The translations under genes were made by a program, and so were the position numbers. Below, in pieces: positions 16,688 through 25,208 of a stretch of 54,283 nt of DNA; within the stretch, counting starts at the first letter, position 1, and each line of letters opens with the position of its first letter. A model generated the notes under the pieces. That model searched no databases and was not told the DNA's origin. It worked only from the letters and a program-made list of their open reading frames with translations. Source of the DNA: Chloroflexi bacterium B3_Chlor (GTDB lineage: Bacteria > Chloroflexota > Anaerolineae > UBA7937 > B3-Chlor); the NCBI GenBank assembly GCA_005223035.1, contig NJBK01000017.1, forward strand, positions 1 to 54,283, given 5' to 3'.

Positions 16688-17164
16688 ATGGATCCTGTGT
16701 CAGAGTGGGAGCTGGTGAGCCGCCTGATCTTGGCCGCATTCTTTGGCTTCCTCATTGGGCTGGAGAGGGAGTTCAGGGGCCAGGCTGCCGGCGAGCGCAC
16801 CCATGCCCTCGTCGCCCTGGGGGCTGCCGCCTTTGCTTTGATCTCTGGCAGGGCTTTCCCCGGGGGCGATACAGCGAGGGTGGCCGCGGGAGTGGTGACA
16901 GGCATAGGGTTCCTCGGCGCGGGGATGATCCTCAAGAAGGAAGGCGCGAAGATTGAGGGCTTGACTACCGCGGCTGGGCTCTGGGCCGTTGGATCGATGG
17001 GACTGGCGATTGGAGCTGGGATGTACCTGCTGGGCACCGTCACGGCAGCGCTTGTGGGTTTGATTCTGGCGGCCGAAAGCATACTGAGACTCGATGAGAG
17101 ACTGGAGCGAAGGAGGGCTGCGGCAAACAAAGAGAGCACGGTCAAGGACGGGACCCTAGACTAG
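16688..17164 (+). CDS. mgtC: MgtC/SapB-family membrane protein
   Basis: Short MgtC (about 158 aa) without the C-terminal ACT-like extension. LAAFFGFLIGLEREFRGQAAGERTHALVALGAAAF is the family hallmark, followed by VVTGIGFLGAGMILKK and GLTTAAGLWAVGSMGLAIG. Four to five membrane helices are present. Family members modulate magnesium limitation responses, membrane potential and, in pathogens, F-ATPase; the short forms are of unknown role. The ATG at 16688 has AAGGAGG 4 nt upstream, better than the start 15 codons earlier. The location after the pst operon is notable because MgtC is linked to phosphate and magnesium homeostasis in some bacteria. Confidence 0.88.
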   Translation: MDPVSEWELVSRLILAAFFGFLIGLEREFRGQAAGERTHALVALGAAAFALISGRAFPGGDTARVAAGVVTGIGFLGAGMILKKEGAKIEGLTTAAGLWAVGSMGLAIGAGMYLLGTVTAALVGLILAAESILRLDERLERRRAAANKESTVKDGTLD

Positions 17165-17281
17165 GTCGAGACCAGCGTCCCAACGGGCGATAGCGGACAC
17201 AGCCACGGGAGAGGGAAGCGTTCTGCTGAACGGTTGCGGCGGAGTGGTGGCGGCTGAGTATGGTGGAGGGGACGCAATCCG

Positions 17282-17310
17282 TTGTGAAGGCTGTGTGAAT
17301 GTGCTATAGT
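17282..17310 (+). promoter_or_regulatory. Promoter of the ferritin gene
   Basis: TTGTGA (17282-17287), 17-bp spacer and TATAGT (17305-17310) with an extended TGC before the -10. No obvious Fur-type palindrome overlaps it. Confidence 0.65.
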
Positions 17311-17351
17311 ACGGGCGAGAAGGCACTACAAGAGAAGGGAGACGGGCGCCG

Positions 17352-17870
17352 GTGTTAAGCAAGAAGCTTGAGGATGCCCTCAACGAGCAGATCAATAAGG
17401 AATTCTACTCCGCCTATCTCTACCTATCGATGGCGGCCTACTGCGAGGCGGAAAGCTTGCCAGGCTTCGCCATATGGATGCGGCTCCAGGCGCAAGAGGA
17501 ACTGGGCCACGCTATGAGATTCTTCGACCACGTGAACGAGCGCGGTGGCCGCGTCGTACTCAAGGCCATTGAGATGCCTCCCCCGGTGTGGAAGTCGCCG
17601 CTCGAGATGTTTGAGCAGGTTCTGGAGCACGAGCAGAAGGTGACGGGGATGATCAACCAGCTCTACGAACTGGCGCTCAACGAGAATGACTACGCAACCC
17701 AGATGGAGCTGCAGTGGTTCATCACAGAGCAGGTCGAAGAGGAGGACAGCGCTGGGCAGGTCGTGGACCAGTTGAAGATGGTAGGGGACCAGCCCATGGG
17801 GTTGCTCATGCTGGACAAGCAGTTGGGCGAGCGGCGGGCCGCTACCGGCGGTGAGGAGGGCACAGACTAG
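17352..17870 (+). CDS. ftnA: Ferritin, iron-storage ferroxidase
   Basis: Non-heme ferritin of 172 aa. All ferroxidase-centre ligands are at the positions known from E. coli FtnA: E17 ([11 protein letters not shown]), E50 and H53 (QEELGHAM), E94 (EHEQ) and Q127 (FITEQVEEE). It should assemble into a 24-mer that oxidises Fe(II) and stores ferric mineral in the cytoplasm. The GTG start has a purine-rich GAAGGGAG upstream. A hemerythrin-type protein follows, making a small iron/oxygen-handling group. Confidence 0.93.
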   Translation: MLSKKLEDALNEQINKEFYSAYLYLSMAAYCEAESLPGFAIWMRLQAQEELGHAMRFFDHVNERGGRVVLKAIEMPPPVWKSPLEMFEQVLEHEQKVTGMINQLYELALNENDYATQMELQWFITEQVEEEDSAGQVVDQLKMVGDQPMGLLMLDKQLGERRAATGGEEGTD

Positions 17871-18084
17871 AATGCCTCGCTCCAGCCCGGGCCAGTGCCA
17901 GCGCTGAGTGGAAGCGGCACGCCGTCCTGGTTGTTTGGACATGGGTCTTGGGCCATGCCGGCTACCAAGTGAGCGGTGACAATGCGTGGAGACGCGGGCG
18001 GTGGCCTGCGGCTGGTTTCCCGCACTCGACAGGTTCCAGCAGATGTATGCGATTGCTTTCTTGTGAAATCAAAGGTGTCACCAA

Positions 18085-18615
18085 ATGATGCCCATTGGTC
18101 CGCTGATGAAAGAACACAGGCTGATAGAGCGTATGGTTGCTCTGATGGAGAGAGAGCTGCGCCGACTCAACGACGGAGAGGAATTCGATCCGGGTTTCGT
18201 TGATGTCGCCGTGGACTTCGTCAGAACCTACGCCGACAGATGTCATCACGGCAAGGAGGAGGATATCCTCTTCCGCGAGTTGGCCAAGAAGAGGCTGTCT
18301 GATGAGCACCGGAAGACAATGGACGAATTGATGGAGGAGCACGTCTACGGTAGAGCGATCACGGGCCAATTGTCTAGTGCGAAGGAACGTTACGTGTTAG
18401 GCGACGCTCAGGCACTGGCCACCGTCGTTGCTTCTCTGCAAGATCTGGTGGGATTCTATCCGGCGCACATCGAGAAGGAGGACAAACGCTTCTTCGTGCC
18501 CTGCATGGAGTACTTCAGCAGGCAGGAGCAGGAAGAGATGGTCCAGGATTTCTGGGAGTTCGACAGGCGGTTGATCCACGAGAAGTACGCTGCGACAGTG
18601 GAGCGTCTGGAGTGA
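18085..18615 (+). CDS. Hemerythrin-like HHE-domain protein
   Basis: A four-helix diiron-binding protein. Candidate ligands lie at H11 (MKEHRLIERM), H54/H55 and E58/E59 (DRCHHGKEEDILF), H86 (EEHVYGR), H128 and E132 (PAHIEKEDKRFF), the order expected for the cation-binding HHE fold. The form PLMKEHRLIERM is common in stand-alone bacterial proteins implicated in O2/NO sensing or iron handling. AAAGGTG precedes the tandem ATG. Its stop codon overlaps the PIG-L start (GTGA), so both are translated together. Confidence 0.87.
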   Translation: MMPIGPLMKEHRLIERMVALMERELRRLNDGEEFDPGFVDVAVDFVRTYADRCHHGKEEDILFRELAKKRLSDEHRKTMDELMEEHVYGRAITGQLSSAKERYVLGDAQALATVVASLQDLVGFYPAHIEKEDKRFFVPCMEYFSRQEQEEMVQDFWEFDRRLIHEKYAATVERLE

Positions 18616-19433
18616 AATCGAGCAACTTTGCATTGATGGCTTTCTTTGCCCACCCTGACGATGAAGCCTTCGGCACCGGTGGCACGTTAGCCAAATACGC
18701 AGCCGAAGGGTGCGACGTATACCTGGTGACCGCTACCCGCGGTGAGGCGGGAGAGGTCGTCGTTCCTGACCTGACCACGCCAGCCAACCTGCCTCACGTA
18801 CGCGAGGAGGAACTCCGATGCGCTTGTGAGATCTATGGCATTCACTCTCCTAGATTCCTGGACTCCCCCGACGGTTTGCTGCCGATCATTCATCAGGGAC
18901 AGGCGGTGGCGAAGCTGGTGCGCGTGATCCGCGAGTTGAAGCCGCAGGTGCTCATCACCTTCGGACCGGACGGCATCTACGGTCACTACGACCACATCGC
19001 GGTGCATCGCTGGGCCACCATCGCCTACGAGCTGGCCGCAGATCCAGCTTGCTTCCCCGATCAACTGGACGACTCCTGTGAGCTACATCAGGTGAGTAAG
19101 CTCTATTTCCGCGTGCTCTCTGACGAGCGGATCAATGCCCTGTCCGAAAGCGGGGAACGACCCGCAGTGATGATGGACGGTGTTCCCTTCAACATAGTTG
19201 GGCGGCCCAACGATGAGATCACGACAGTCATTGATGTGACTGACTACGTTGCAGCCAAACTTCGAGGCCTTCAGTGTCACGTCTCTCAAATAGGCTATGA
19301 CATACCCTTCGCCGAGTCCGCTGAGGAGGTGTTGGAGCAACCTTGGTTCCGGCAGGAAACATATACACTCGGACGATCAAAAGTCGGGTGGCCAGAACAG
19401 ATGGAAACGGACCTCTTTGACGCCTTGAGATAG
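18612..19433 (+). CDS. PIG-L/LmbE-family N-acetyl-sugar deacetylase
   Basis: Zinc-dependent deacetylase. FFAHPDDEAFGTGGTLA near the N-terminus (HPDDE at 14-18) gives two metal ligands and the catalytic Asp; GPDGIYGHYDHIAVHRW supplies the third His. TRGEAGEV is also typical. Relatives deacetylate GlcNAc-inositol, GlcNAc-malate (bacillithiol BshB) or related conjugates, so a thiol-cofactor or glycolipid role is possible; no other such genes are nearby. The GTG start overlaps the hemerythrin stop. Confidence 0.87.
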   Translation: MKSSNFALMAFFAHPDDEAFGTGGTLAKYAAEGCDVYLVTATRGEAGEVVVPDLTTPANLPHVREEELRCACEIYGIHSPRFLDSPDGLLPIIHQGQAVAKLVRVIRELKPQVLITFGPDGIYGHYDHIAVHRWATIAYELAADPACFPDQLDDSCELHQVSKLYFRVLSDERINALSESGERPAVMMDGVPFNIVGRPNDEITTVIDVTDYVAAKLRGLQCHVSQIGYDIPFAESAEEVLEQPWFRQETYTLGRSKVGWPEQMETDLFDALR

Positions 19434-19450
19434 CCCGTTTGCTGAGCACA

Positions 19451-20461
19451 ATGCTGGTTACCATATTGACAGAGGGTGAGATCAGGCAGTGCGTGGATAT
19501 GGATCAGGAGGCGATTGCGGTTGTCGGGGATGGCTTCACTCGCCTGGCTAATGGCCAGGCCACCATACCGCCTATCATGCGGGTGGATATCCCGGAGAAT
19601 AGGGGGGAGGTGGATGTCAAGACCGCCTATCTCCGAGGGCGGGATAGCTTTGCCATCAAGATAGCCTCGGGGTTCTTCGAAAACTATCTACTAGGTCTGC
19701 CTAGCGGCAGTGGTATGATGGTGCTGGTTAGCTCCAAGACGGGAGTCCCTGAGGCGGTCCTGTTGGATAACGGCTACCTGACCAATGTGCGTACCGGCGC
19801 AGCTGGAGCGGTGGCGGCCAGATATCTGGCCCGCGAGAAGATCGACACAGCCGGGGTTATCGGGTCCGGTACCCAGGCTCGGTACCAGATGGTGGGCTTG
19901 AAGCTGGTACGTGACTTTCAGAAGCTCATGGTGTACGGCATAGTTTCCGACGAGGTTGAGCAGTACGCTTCAGAGATGGGGCCGATGCTGGGCGTTGACA
20001 TTGTGAAAGCAAAGGATGCAGAAACCGTTGTAAGGGGTAGCGATGTCGTGGTAACAGCCACGCCATCCCGAGATCCCTATCTAAGGGCCGAATGGCTACA
20101 CCCCGGTCTACATATCACAGCTATGGGCTCTGATGCTGAGGAGAAGCAGGAGTTGTGCGCTGATACACTGACACGTGCGGATCTTCTGAGCTGCGACCTG
20201 AAGTCGCAGTGTTTCCGCCTGGGTGAGTTGCATCACGGACTTGAGGAGGGCACTATCTACCAAGATGACGAGATTATCGAACTCGGAGAGCTGACCTCCG
20301 GTCGGAAGCAGGGTCGGACACACGGTGAACAGATCACCATATGCGATCTTACTGGTGTGGGTGTGCAGGACACGGTGATAGCCTTGCTGGCTTATCGGAA
20401 GGCGGTAGAGAAGGGGCTTGGGATACAGATCGAGTTCTCAGAGGGCGAGGCCCGAGGTTAG
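19451..20461 (+). CDS. eutC: EutC-like ornithine cyclodeaminase/mu-crystallin family protein, copy 1
   Basis: NAD(P)-binding protein of the ornithine-cyclodeaminase family. TILTEGEIRQCVDMDQEAI, PPIMRVDIPENRGEVDVKTAY and TAMGSDAEEKQEL are characteristic of the EutC branch found with ectoine/hydroxyectoine use; the nucleotide loop is GVIGSGTQARYQM. It is about 85% identical by eye to the copy at 41535, and the flanking aminotransferase is duplicated too. Unlike that copy it has no SD: the duplicated DNA begins essentially at the ATG, 17 nt after the PIG-L stop, so translation may depend on coupling, or use the TTG at 19439. EutC is proposed to act with EutB in hydroxyectoine conversion; the exact reaction is uncertain. 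Confidence 0.82.
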   Translation: MLVTILTEGEIRQCVDMDQEAIAVVGDGFTRLANGQATIPPIMRVDIPENRGEVDVKTAYLRGRDSFAIKIASGFFENYLLGLPSGSGMMVLVSSKTGVPEAVLLDNGYLTNVRTGAAGAVAARYLAREKIDTAGVIGSGTQARYQMVGLKLVRDFQKLMVYGIVSDEVEQYASEMGPMLGVDIVKAKDAETVVRGSDVVVTATPSRDPYLRAEWLHPGLHITAMGSDAEEKQELCADTLTRADLLSCDLKSQCFRLGELHHGLEEGTIYQDDEIIELGELTSGRKQGRTHGEQITICDLTGVGVQDTVIALLAYRKAVEKGLGIQIEFSEGEARG

Positions 20462-20478
20462 TCATCTAGTACATTAGG

Positions 20479-21606
20479 GTGGTTGAAGTGAGCAGAGGTA
20501 GGGGGATTCAGACCATCAGTTTCACGCGAGGTGTGCCGCCACCGGAGGCCTTTCCAACGCGGCAACTCCAGAGGTGCGCAATGGCCATCCTTGAGCGGGA
20601 GGGTTCGGTTGTGCTTCAATACCATCCGGCAGCAGGCTTCTATCCTCTCAGAGAATGGCTGGCCCAGAGGCACGATGCGGCCCCTGAGGCCGTCCTGGTC
20701 AGCAATGGCTCCTTGCAGATTGAAGAGTTCTTGACTCAGCTACTCACCTCACCTGGAGACGTCGTCCTTGTAGAGAGACCCTCCTACGATCGGGCTATCA
20801 CCATCTTTCGGCGGGCAGGTGCGCGGGTTCTTGGCGTACCGCTTGAATCTGATGGCTTTGATGTGGGCGCTCTTGAGAATCTAGCCAAAAGGGAGAAGCC
20901 CAAGTTTTTCTATATCATTCCTGATTTCCAGAACCCGACTGGAGTCACTACATCGTTGGCCAAAAGGGAGAGACTGGTTGAGTTGGCTGAGCGATACGAC
21001 TTTTGGGTTTTGGAGGATAACCCCTATCGCGATCTAAGATACTTCGGTGGGGAACTTCCTACCGTTTTCTCCTTGCATTCGGAAAAGGTGCTCTATCTTT
21101 CGTCGTTTAGCAAGGTCCTCAGTCCCGGAATGCGGGTTGGCTATCTGATGGGACCGGAGCCACTCGTTCAACAGTTAGCCAAGATAGCAGAGGACACCTA
21201 TGTGAGCCCCAATATGATTGGTCAGGGGGTCGCCTATGAGTATTGCCGGAGAGGATGGCTAGGGCCCAACATCGATCGGCTGAGGGAGGTCTATCGGCCC
21301 AGACTCGAAGGCCTCGCATCGGCCTTGGAAGAGTACCTGGCAGAGGCCCGATGGACCAAACCTGAAGGGGGGTTCTTCATAGGAGTGTACTTGCCGCCCG
21401 AGATGGATACCTCTCTATTGAGGATCAGGGCACGCGATATGGGAGTGGTACTGAGCGACGGGAGGGGTTTCTTCCCAGAGAGCGACGGCCATTTGTTCTT
21501 GCGATTGCCCTTCTGTGCACTTTCGGTCGAGGAGATCCGAGAAGGGATAGCTCGGATAGGCTCACTCGCCAACACGATGGCCATTGACATATCCGGAAGG
21601 GGCTAG
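20479..21606 (+). CDS. PLP-dependent class I/II aminotransferase, copy 1
   Basis: Stand-alone aminotransferase of the 2-aminoadipate/MocR-like branch without a GntR domain. Motifs in order: FTRGVPPPEAFP (N-terminal arm), EREGSVVLQYHPAAGFYPLRE, SNGSLQIEEF (phosphate-binding), PDFQNPTG (cofactor Asn/Pro block), LEDNPYRDLRY (PLP Asp/Tyr), LSSFSKVLSPGMRVGY (Schiff-base Lys and Arg). It follows eutC by 17 nt, the same order as at 42563, so the two act as a unit. Substrate unknown; an amino acid released in the eut-type pathway is a reasonable guess. Confidence 0.87.
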   Translation: MVEVSRGRGIQTISFTRGVPPPEAFPTRQLQRCAMAILEREGSVVLQYHPAAGFYPLREWLAQRHDAAPEAVLVSNGSLQIEEFLTQLLTSPGDVVLVERPSYDRAITIFRRAGARVLGVPLESDGFDVGALENLAKREKPKFFYIIPDFQNPTGVTTSLAKRERLVELAERYDFWVLEDNPYRDLRYFGGELPTVFSLHSEKVLYLSSFSKVLSPGMRVGYLMGPEPLVQQLAKIAEDTYVSPNMIGQGVAYEYCRRGWLGPNIDRLREVYRPRLEGLASALEEYLAEARWTKPEGGFFIGVYLPPEMDTSLLRIRARDMGVVLSDGRGFFPESDGHLFLRLPFCALSVEEIREGIARIGSLANTMAIDISGRG

Positions 21607-21967
21607 CGGATCTACCTTTCTACAGTGGATTGGTGGATGCGTAGTTCAAGAATGGTCTTGGGGGAACCCAACAGCGGTGGGATGTCTCTTCAGATCTGAG
21701 AGTGCGATGGTCCTAGCTCTGGCACTCTCTCGCCTTTCTCCTCCCCTCCGCGATTTGAGTTCTTCCCCCAGTCGTGTTGATCTGGCAGCAGGGGAGTACC
21801 TCCTCTGTGGAGCGAGCAGCATGTCCACACTTGTGGAGGCTGCGGACCAAAGTGCTGCGGACTTGGTAAAAAGCCAGGCCTGAGATGGGGGCAGACCTAC
21901 TAGATATGGATAGACCTATCAGAGAGGACACCACATATTGTGTGGTGCGGATTCGGATACTGCTGAT
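21607..21967. other. Gene-free stretch with a small hairpin
   Basis: After the duplication ends (about 21665) I see no gene. CACCACA (21929-21935) and TGTGGTG (21941-21947) form a 7-bp stem with a 5-nt loop just before the tRNA fragment. Confidence 0.45.
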
Positions 21968-22023
21968 GACTTAAAATCCGTTCCGGGGTAACCCGGGTGT
22001 GGGTTCGAATCCCACCCGCCCTA
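21968..22023 (+). tRNA. 3' half of tRNA-Leu(UAA), attachment-site-like remnant
   Basis: From the anticodon loop (GACTTAAAATCCG, anticodon TAA) through a class II variable arm (CCGGG-GTAA-CCCGG), a perfect T-arm (GTGGG-TTCGAAT-CCCAC) and the 3' acceptor strand CCGCCCT plus discriminator A at 22023. The required 5' acceptor AGGGCGG and a matching 5' anticodon strand are absent: GATGA stands where CGGA would pair. It is therefore not a working tRNA but the 3' part typically left or carried by integrative elements that recombine within tRNA genes. No integrase lies in the window. Confidence 0.72.
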
Positions 22024-22343
22024 CAGTGTAGTATGTAGTAGGCAATCACTGGTCTTGTCCCATATCCTCGATTATTGGGCTCTCCTATGCTGGGAGAGCC
22101 TTTTCTTCTGCCACGAAGAGTACTGCAGACTTGGAAGAAGCGAGTGACAGGAAACTGGCAAGGACTTTGGCGAAAAGTGGTGCGGATTTCGAGAAGCTAC
22201 ACTTCCCAGCGACCTCGTATAGGAGATGATGCGAGCAGTGTGCAGTCCGATTGCCCGCATAGCGCCTACGATGTCAGGGGATTTGGATGCGTGTAGGCGA
22301 GGCGAGTCGGGGGATAGCCAGGGGGAGGGTGCACCCCAAGTTG

Positions 22344-22592
22344 CTACAGATTATCATTCTTCATAGTTGCATCAAGCCCGGGATCAAGGCGCCAAAAAGC
22401 GGACACACCGCCTGACAGGTGGCCGAGATGGCGAGCTACGGCGAGTATGTGATGCATCGCAGGTGTCATGGACTGCGGCTGGAGATACACGAGCCAGCAT
22501 ACGTGGTGGAGGAGAATGAAGTGACCTTGCAACGAGCGATGACGTTCACCGTGGAGCCCGACATCCGCCTGCCTTGTCGTGGCGCCCCCTTC
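22344..22592 (+). pseudogene. Decayed M24 peptidase (ectoine-hydrolase/Xaa-Pro dipeptidase type) C-terminus
   Basis: Plus-strand translation gives IKPGIKAP, an in-frame TGA at 22413, then VAEMASYGEYVMHRRCHG, LRLEIHEPAYVVEENEV and TFTVEPDIRLP. These are the M24 metal-site blocks HRTGHGLGLExHEPP and MxFTxEPGI, but the conserved glycines are changed (GHGLG to CHGLR, EPGI to EPDI) and no start or 5' half survives. M24 enzymes include EutD/DoeA, the ectoine hydrolase that normally accompanies EutC, so this may be the lost hydrolase of the island. Confidence 0.68.
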
Positions 22593-22686
22593 CCACACAT
22601 TCTCTCAAGTGTAGCTTTTGCGGGATACCGCCGAAGAGCCGCGACTCAGCACACGGACGTGGCTCTACAGGGAGCGGAGTCAAACG

Positions 22687-23862
22687 TCAATCCAGAGCGT
22701 AGGCGCGGCGCGCATTCCCTGCCAGGATGAGCCCTGCGGCGCCTTGGGCTTCGTCTTCCGACAGGAGGTCGGCGTCTACCAAATCCCCGAGAGCTCGTGC
22801 TAGAGCCATCTTGCCCAGTTTGGCAGCTACGTAGTTGACTTCCGGCAGGTTGAACCCATCGGAGCCGTACATCACCTTGGAGACAGGAGCCATCTCCAAC
22901 ACCTCGCTATAGATGCGGCGGGCCCCGCCCCCAGCGAAAGGAATTCCTTCAGACACGTCACAGTACACTCTGGGCAGCACGTTGGCCATATAACCCGCTT
23001 CGGAACTGTAGGGATACCCGCTGTGAACTAACAACACCTTGCAGGCTCGGAAAGTGGGGAAACGCAGTAGCTCCATAAGGAGAGCCGGGCGGCACATCGT
23101 GAGGTTCACTTCGTAGTCACCTATGCCTGTGTGAATCTGCATCGGTACGTCATACTGGATGCAGAGTTCCAGCGCCCTGCAAAGTAGATGATCCCGTAGC
23201 TTCTTCATCGCCTGACCGCCAATGCCCCTTTGGATCGCGTCTAGCGCTTGCAGGCCCTGGTCCGGCGTGCGGCTCAGCGGCGAAACATCCAGCCCGGTGC
23301 GGTAGGCGATGATTGACTTGAGCCCACCGTACCCGTCGTGCTCGATGGCCTGCGCAAGCGCACCATCGTAGCGCTGCTGGAAGTCAGCCCACGCGAGGTC
23401 TTCTTTGAGTAGCTCGGCAATGAGCGGTTCGATACGATAGATGGGCATGACCTCAACGGGCATGTCCTGAATGAATTCCGCCCTCTCCAGCTGGGGTGTT
23501 GGGTATCCAAAGTCGGTCACCAGCGCCGTGAGGTTGCATTCTTCGAAAAGATGCTTGATGTAGCCTGCGTAGTCCTGTATTGCTCTGTTCCGTGCCTCGA
23601 CGACGGAGTCCAGGTCTGGCTTGCAGTCGAAGAACTCAGCCAGTCGACGCACCAGGTACCGAAAGTAAACGACGTCTTGCCTGACTCTCTGTATCTCGTA
23701 GATCAAGTCGTCACCCGCAGCGACGCTGCCCTCGGCCATATACTCTACCGAGCCACCGGGAAACGACACAAGATTGGTGAACTCTTCGGCAGCCAGCTCG
23801 CCCTGCTTCACGAAGGGATGACAATGTACATCAACCACCGGCAGTGCCGATGTGTCAATCAT
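22687..23862 (-). CDS. FluG-type amidohydrolase
   Basis: Metal-dependent TIM-barrel hydrolase of the amidohydrolase-2 type: VVDVHCHPF (HxH) at the N-terminus, PMQIHTGIGD, LLVHSGYPY and MYGSDGFNLPEVNY (terminal metal Asp). Its end AAGLILAGNARRAYALD is typical of the branch that fungi fuse to a glutamine-synthetase domain in FluG. Here the partner ligase is encoded directly upstream with a TGATG overlap, so the two form a split FluG. The ATG at 23862 has TGGAGG before it. Probable job: hydrolysis of an amide or decarboxylation of a cyclic carboxylate; substrate unknown. Confidence 0.83.
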   Translation of the reverse strand: MIDTSALPVVDVHCHPFVKQGELAAEEFTNLVSFPGGSVEYMAEGSVAAGDDLIYEIQRVRQDVVYFRYLVRRLAEFFDCKPDLDSVVEARNRAIQDYAGYIKHLFEECNLTALVTDFGYPTPQLERAEFIQDMPVEVMPIYRIEPLIAELLKEDLAWADFQQRYDGALAQAIEHDGYGGLKSIIAYRTGLDVSPLSRTPDQGLQALDAIQRGIGGQAMKKLRDHLLCRALELCIQYDVPMQIHTGIGDYEVNLTMCRPALLMELLRFPTFRACKVLLVHSGYPYSSEAGYMANVLPRVYCDVSEGIPFAGGGARRIYSEVLEMAPVSKVMYGSDGFNLPEVNYVAAKLGKMALARALGDLVDADLLSEDEAQGAAGLILAGNARRAYALD

Positions 23863-25208
23863 CAAATGGCCTCCAGATACATCTTGCGTTCCCAGGGGTG
23901 GACGTGCAGATTGTAGGCTGCCAGCTCAGACCGCTTCACCTTGAGAAACTCGGAGAGAACCATAGACCCTAAGGCTCTTGCCACAACCTCGTCTGCCTCA
24001 AGCGCTTGCAAGGCCTCGGGCAGCGAGCGTGGGAGGAATTCTATGGCTCGCGCCTCGGCCTCTTCTCTGGTGGTGATGGTGCCGACGTCATAGTCAACGG
24101 GTGGCGGCGGCTCGATCTGACTACGGATGCCGTCTAAGCCAGCGGCCATGAGCGCGGTCAGGAAGATGAAGGGGTTACACGCGCAGTCAGCAGAGCGGAA
24201 CTCCATGTGCCGCCGGCGCGACATGCTGGGTATGCGCACGAGCGCCGCCCGATTGCCAATGCCCCAGCAGATGTGCGCTGGAGCCCAGGTGCCGGGAAGG
24301 AGTCGTTTGTACGAGTTCACCAGCGGTGCGCCTATCGCCGTCAGTGCTGCCGCGTGAGCCAGCAGCCCACCGAGGAAGTTCCGTCCCAGTGGCGATAGTG
24401 GGTCCTCTTCACCCTCGCCCATGCTCAATTCGCGCCTGCCTTCTGCGTCCCACACGCTCAGATGCACGTGAAGGCCGCTGCCGGGCATATCGACGTAGGG
24501 CTTGGGCATGAAGCTAGCCACCCACCCCCCGTCGCGTGCCAGAGCTCGGACCACTTCCTTGAAGGTGCAGAAGTCGTCAGCCGCCTTCGTCGGTTCATCA
24601 TAGTGGGTCGTGGCTTCGTATTGCCCTGGGCCGTACTCCTTGCCGAGTTGCTCCACGGAAACGCTCATCCCGTGCAGGCTTTCGATGATGAGCTTGCACA
24701 ACGAGTAATGACGGTCCAGCCCGGCGACGGTGAACATGCCATCCGTCGCGGCAGGACGGTACTCACCATCGTCAGTAGGTTCAAAGAGGATGAACTCTGA
24801 CTCAAACGCTGCCCGTACGCTGAGCCCTTTCGTGGCGTACACCTCCACCATACGCTCCAACTGTGTGCGTGGGCAAGCTTCCCAGGGTGCGCCATCGTCG
24901 TCTCGCATGAACGCATACATCAGGGCAGTCCTCTCCCGATAGGGGATCACGGCATAGCTGTTTGGGTCCGGGACGGCGAGGAAGTCGCCCGTGTCGGCGG
25001 TGAACATGGAGCCAGGCGCCATATGGTCTTCTAGGTTGAAGTCTAGGTCGGCTCGCGCGAAAACCACCCCGTTCTTGAAGATGTCTGCGAACTTGTCTTT
25101 GGGGACCGTCTTGGTGCACGACCTCCCGCTGTAATCGTGGAAGATCACCCACAGATGTTCGATACCATCGCTGTCGAGACGGCCTAACACCTCATGTGCG
25201 TCCGCCAT
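23862..25208 (-). CDS. Glutamine-synthetase-like gamma-glutamyl-amide ligase
   Basis: A 448-aa GS-fold ligase: RAAFESEFILFE (metal Glu), GKEYGPGQYEATTHYDEP, GSGLHVHLSVWD (ATP/ammonia His) and RRHMEFRSADCACNPF (active-site Arg region). It lacks the Tyr-adenylylation and feedback features of housekeeping GlnA and resembles PuuA/GlnT-like enzymes that glutamylate amines. AAGGAG lies 5 nt before the ATG; its start overlaps the M20 peptidase stop (TAATG). Adjacent amidohydrolase, peptidase and transaminase genes suggest a glutamylated-intermediate pathway for an amine or diamino acid. Confidence 0.85.
   Translation of the reverse strand: MADAHEVLGRLDSDGIEHLWVIFHDYSGRSCTKTVPKDKFADIFKNGVVFARADLDFNLEDHMAPGSMFTADTGDFLAVPDPNSYAVIPYRERTALMYAFMRDDDGAPWEACPRTQLERMVEVYATKGLSVRAAFESEFILFEPTDDGEYRPAATDGMFTVAGLDRHYSLCKLIIESLHGMSVSVEQLGKEYGPGQYEATTHYDEPTKAADDFCTFKEVVRALARDGGWVASFMPKPYVDMPGSGLHVHLSVWDAEGRRELSMGEGEEDPLSPLGRNFLGGLLAHAAALTAIGAPLVNSYKRLLPGTWAPAHICWGIGNRAALVRIPSMSRRRHMEFRSADCACNPFIFLTALMAAGLDGIRSQIEPPPPVDYDVGTITTREEAEARAIEFLPRSLPEALQALEADEVVARALGSMVLSEFLKVKRSELAAYNLHVHPWERKMYLEAI

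Larger units (their letters stand above)
19451..21665 (+). repeat. Long direct duplication, copy A (eutC-aminotransferase)
   Basis: About 2.2 kb collinear with 41535-43745 in the same orientation. The match starts at the eutC ATG (upstream sequences differ) and runs about 60 bp past the aminotransferase stop, where GGATTG-x-TGGAT and AGTTCA-x-GAA are still shared. Most differences look synonymous. Confidence 0.85.

Noticed and set aside
21935..22023. Complete tRNA gene
   Set aside because: The 5' acceptor strand and the 5' anticodon strand do not pair with the 3' half, so a cloverleaf cannot form.
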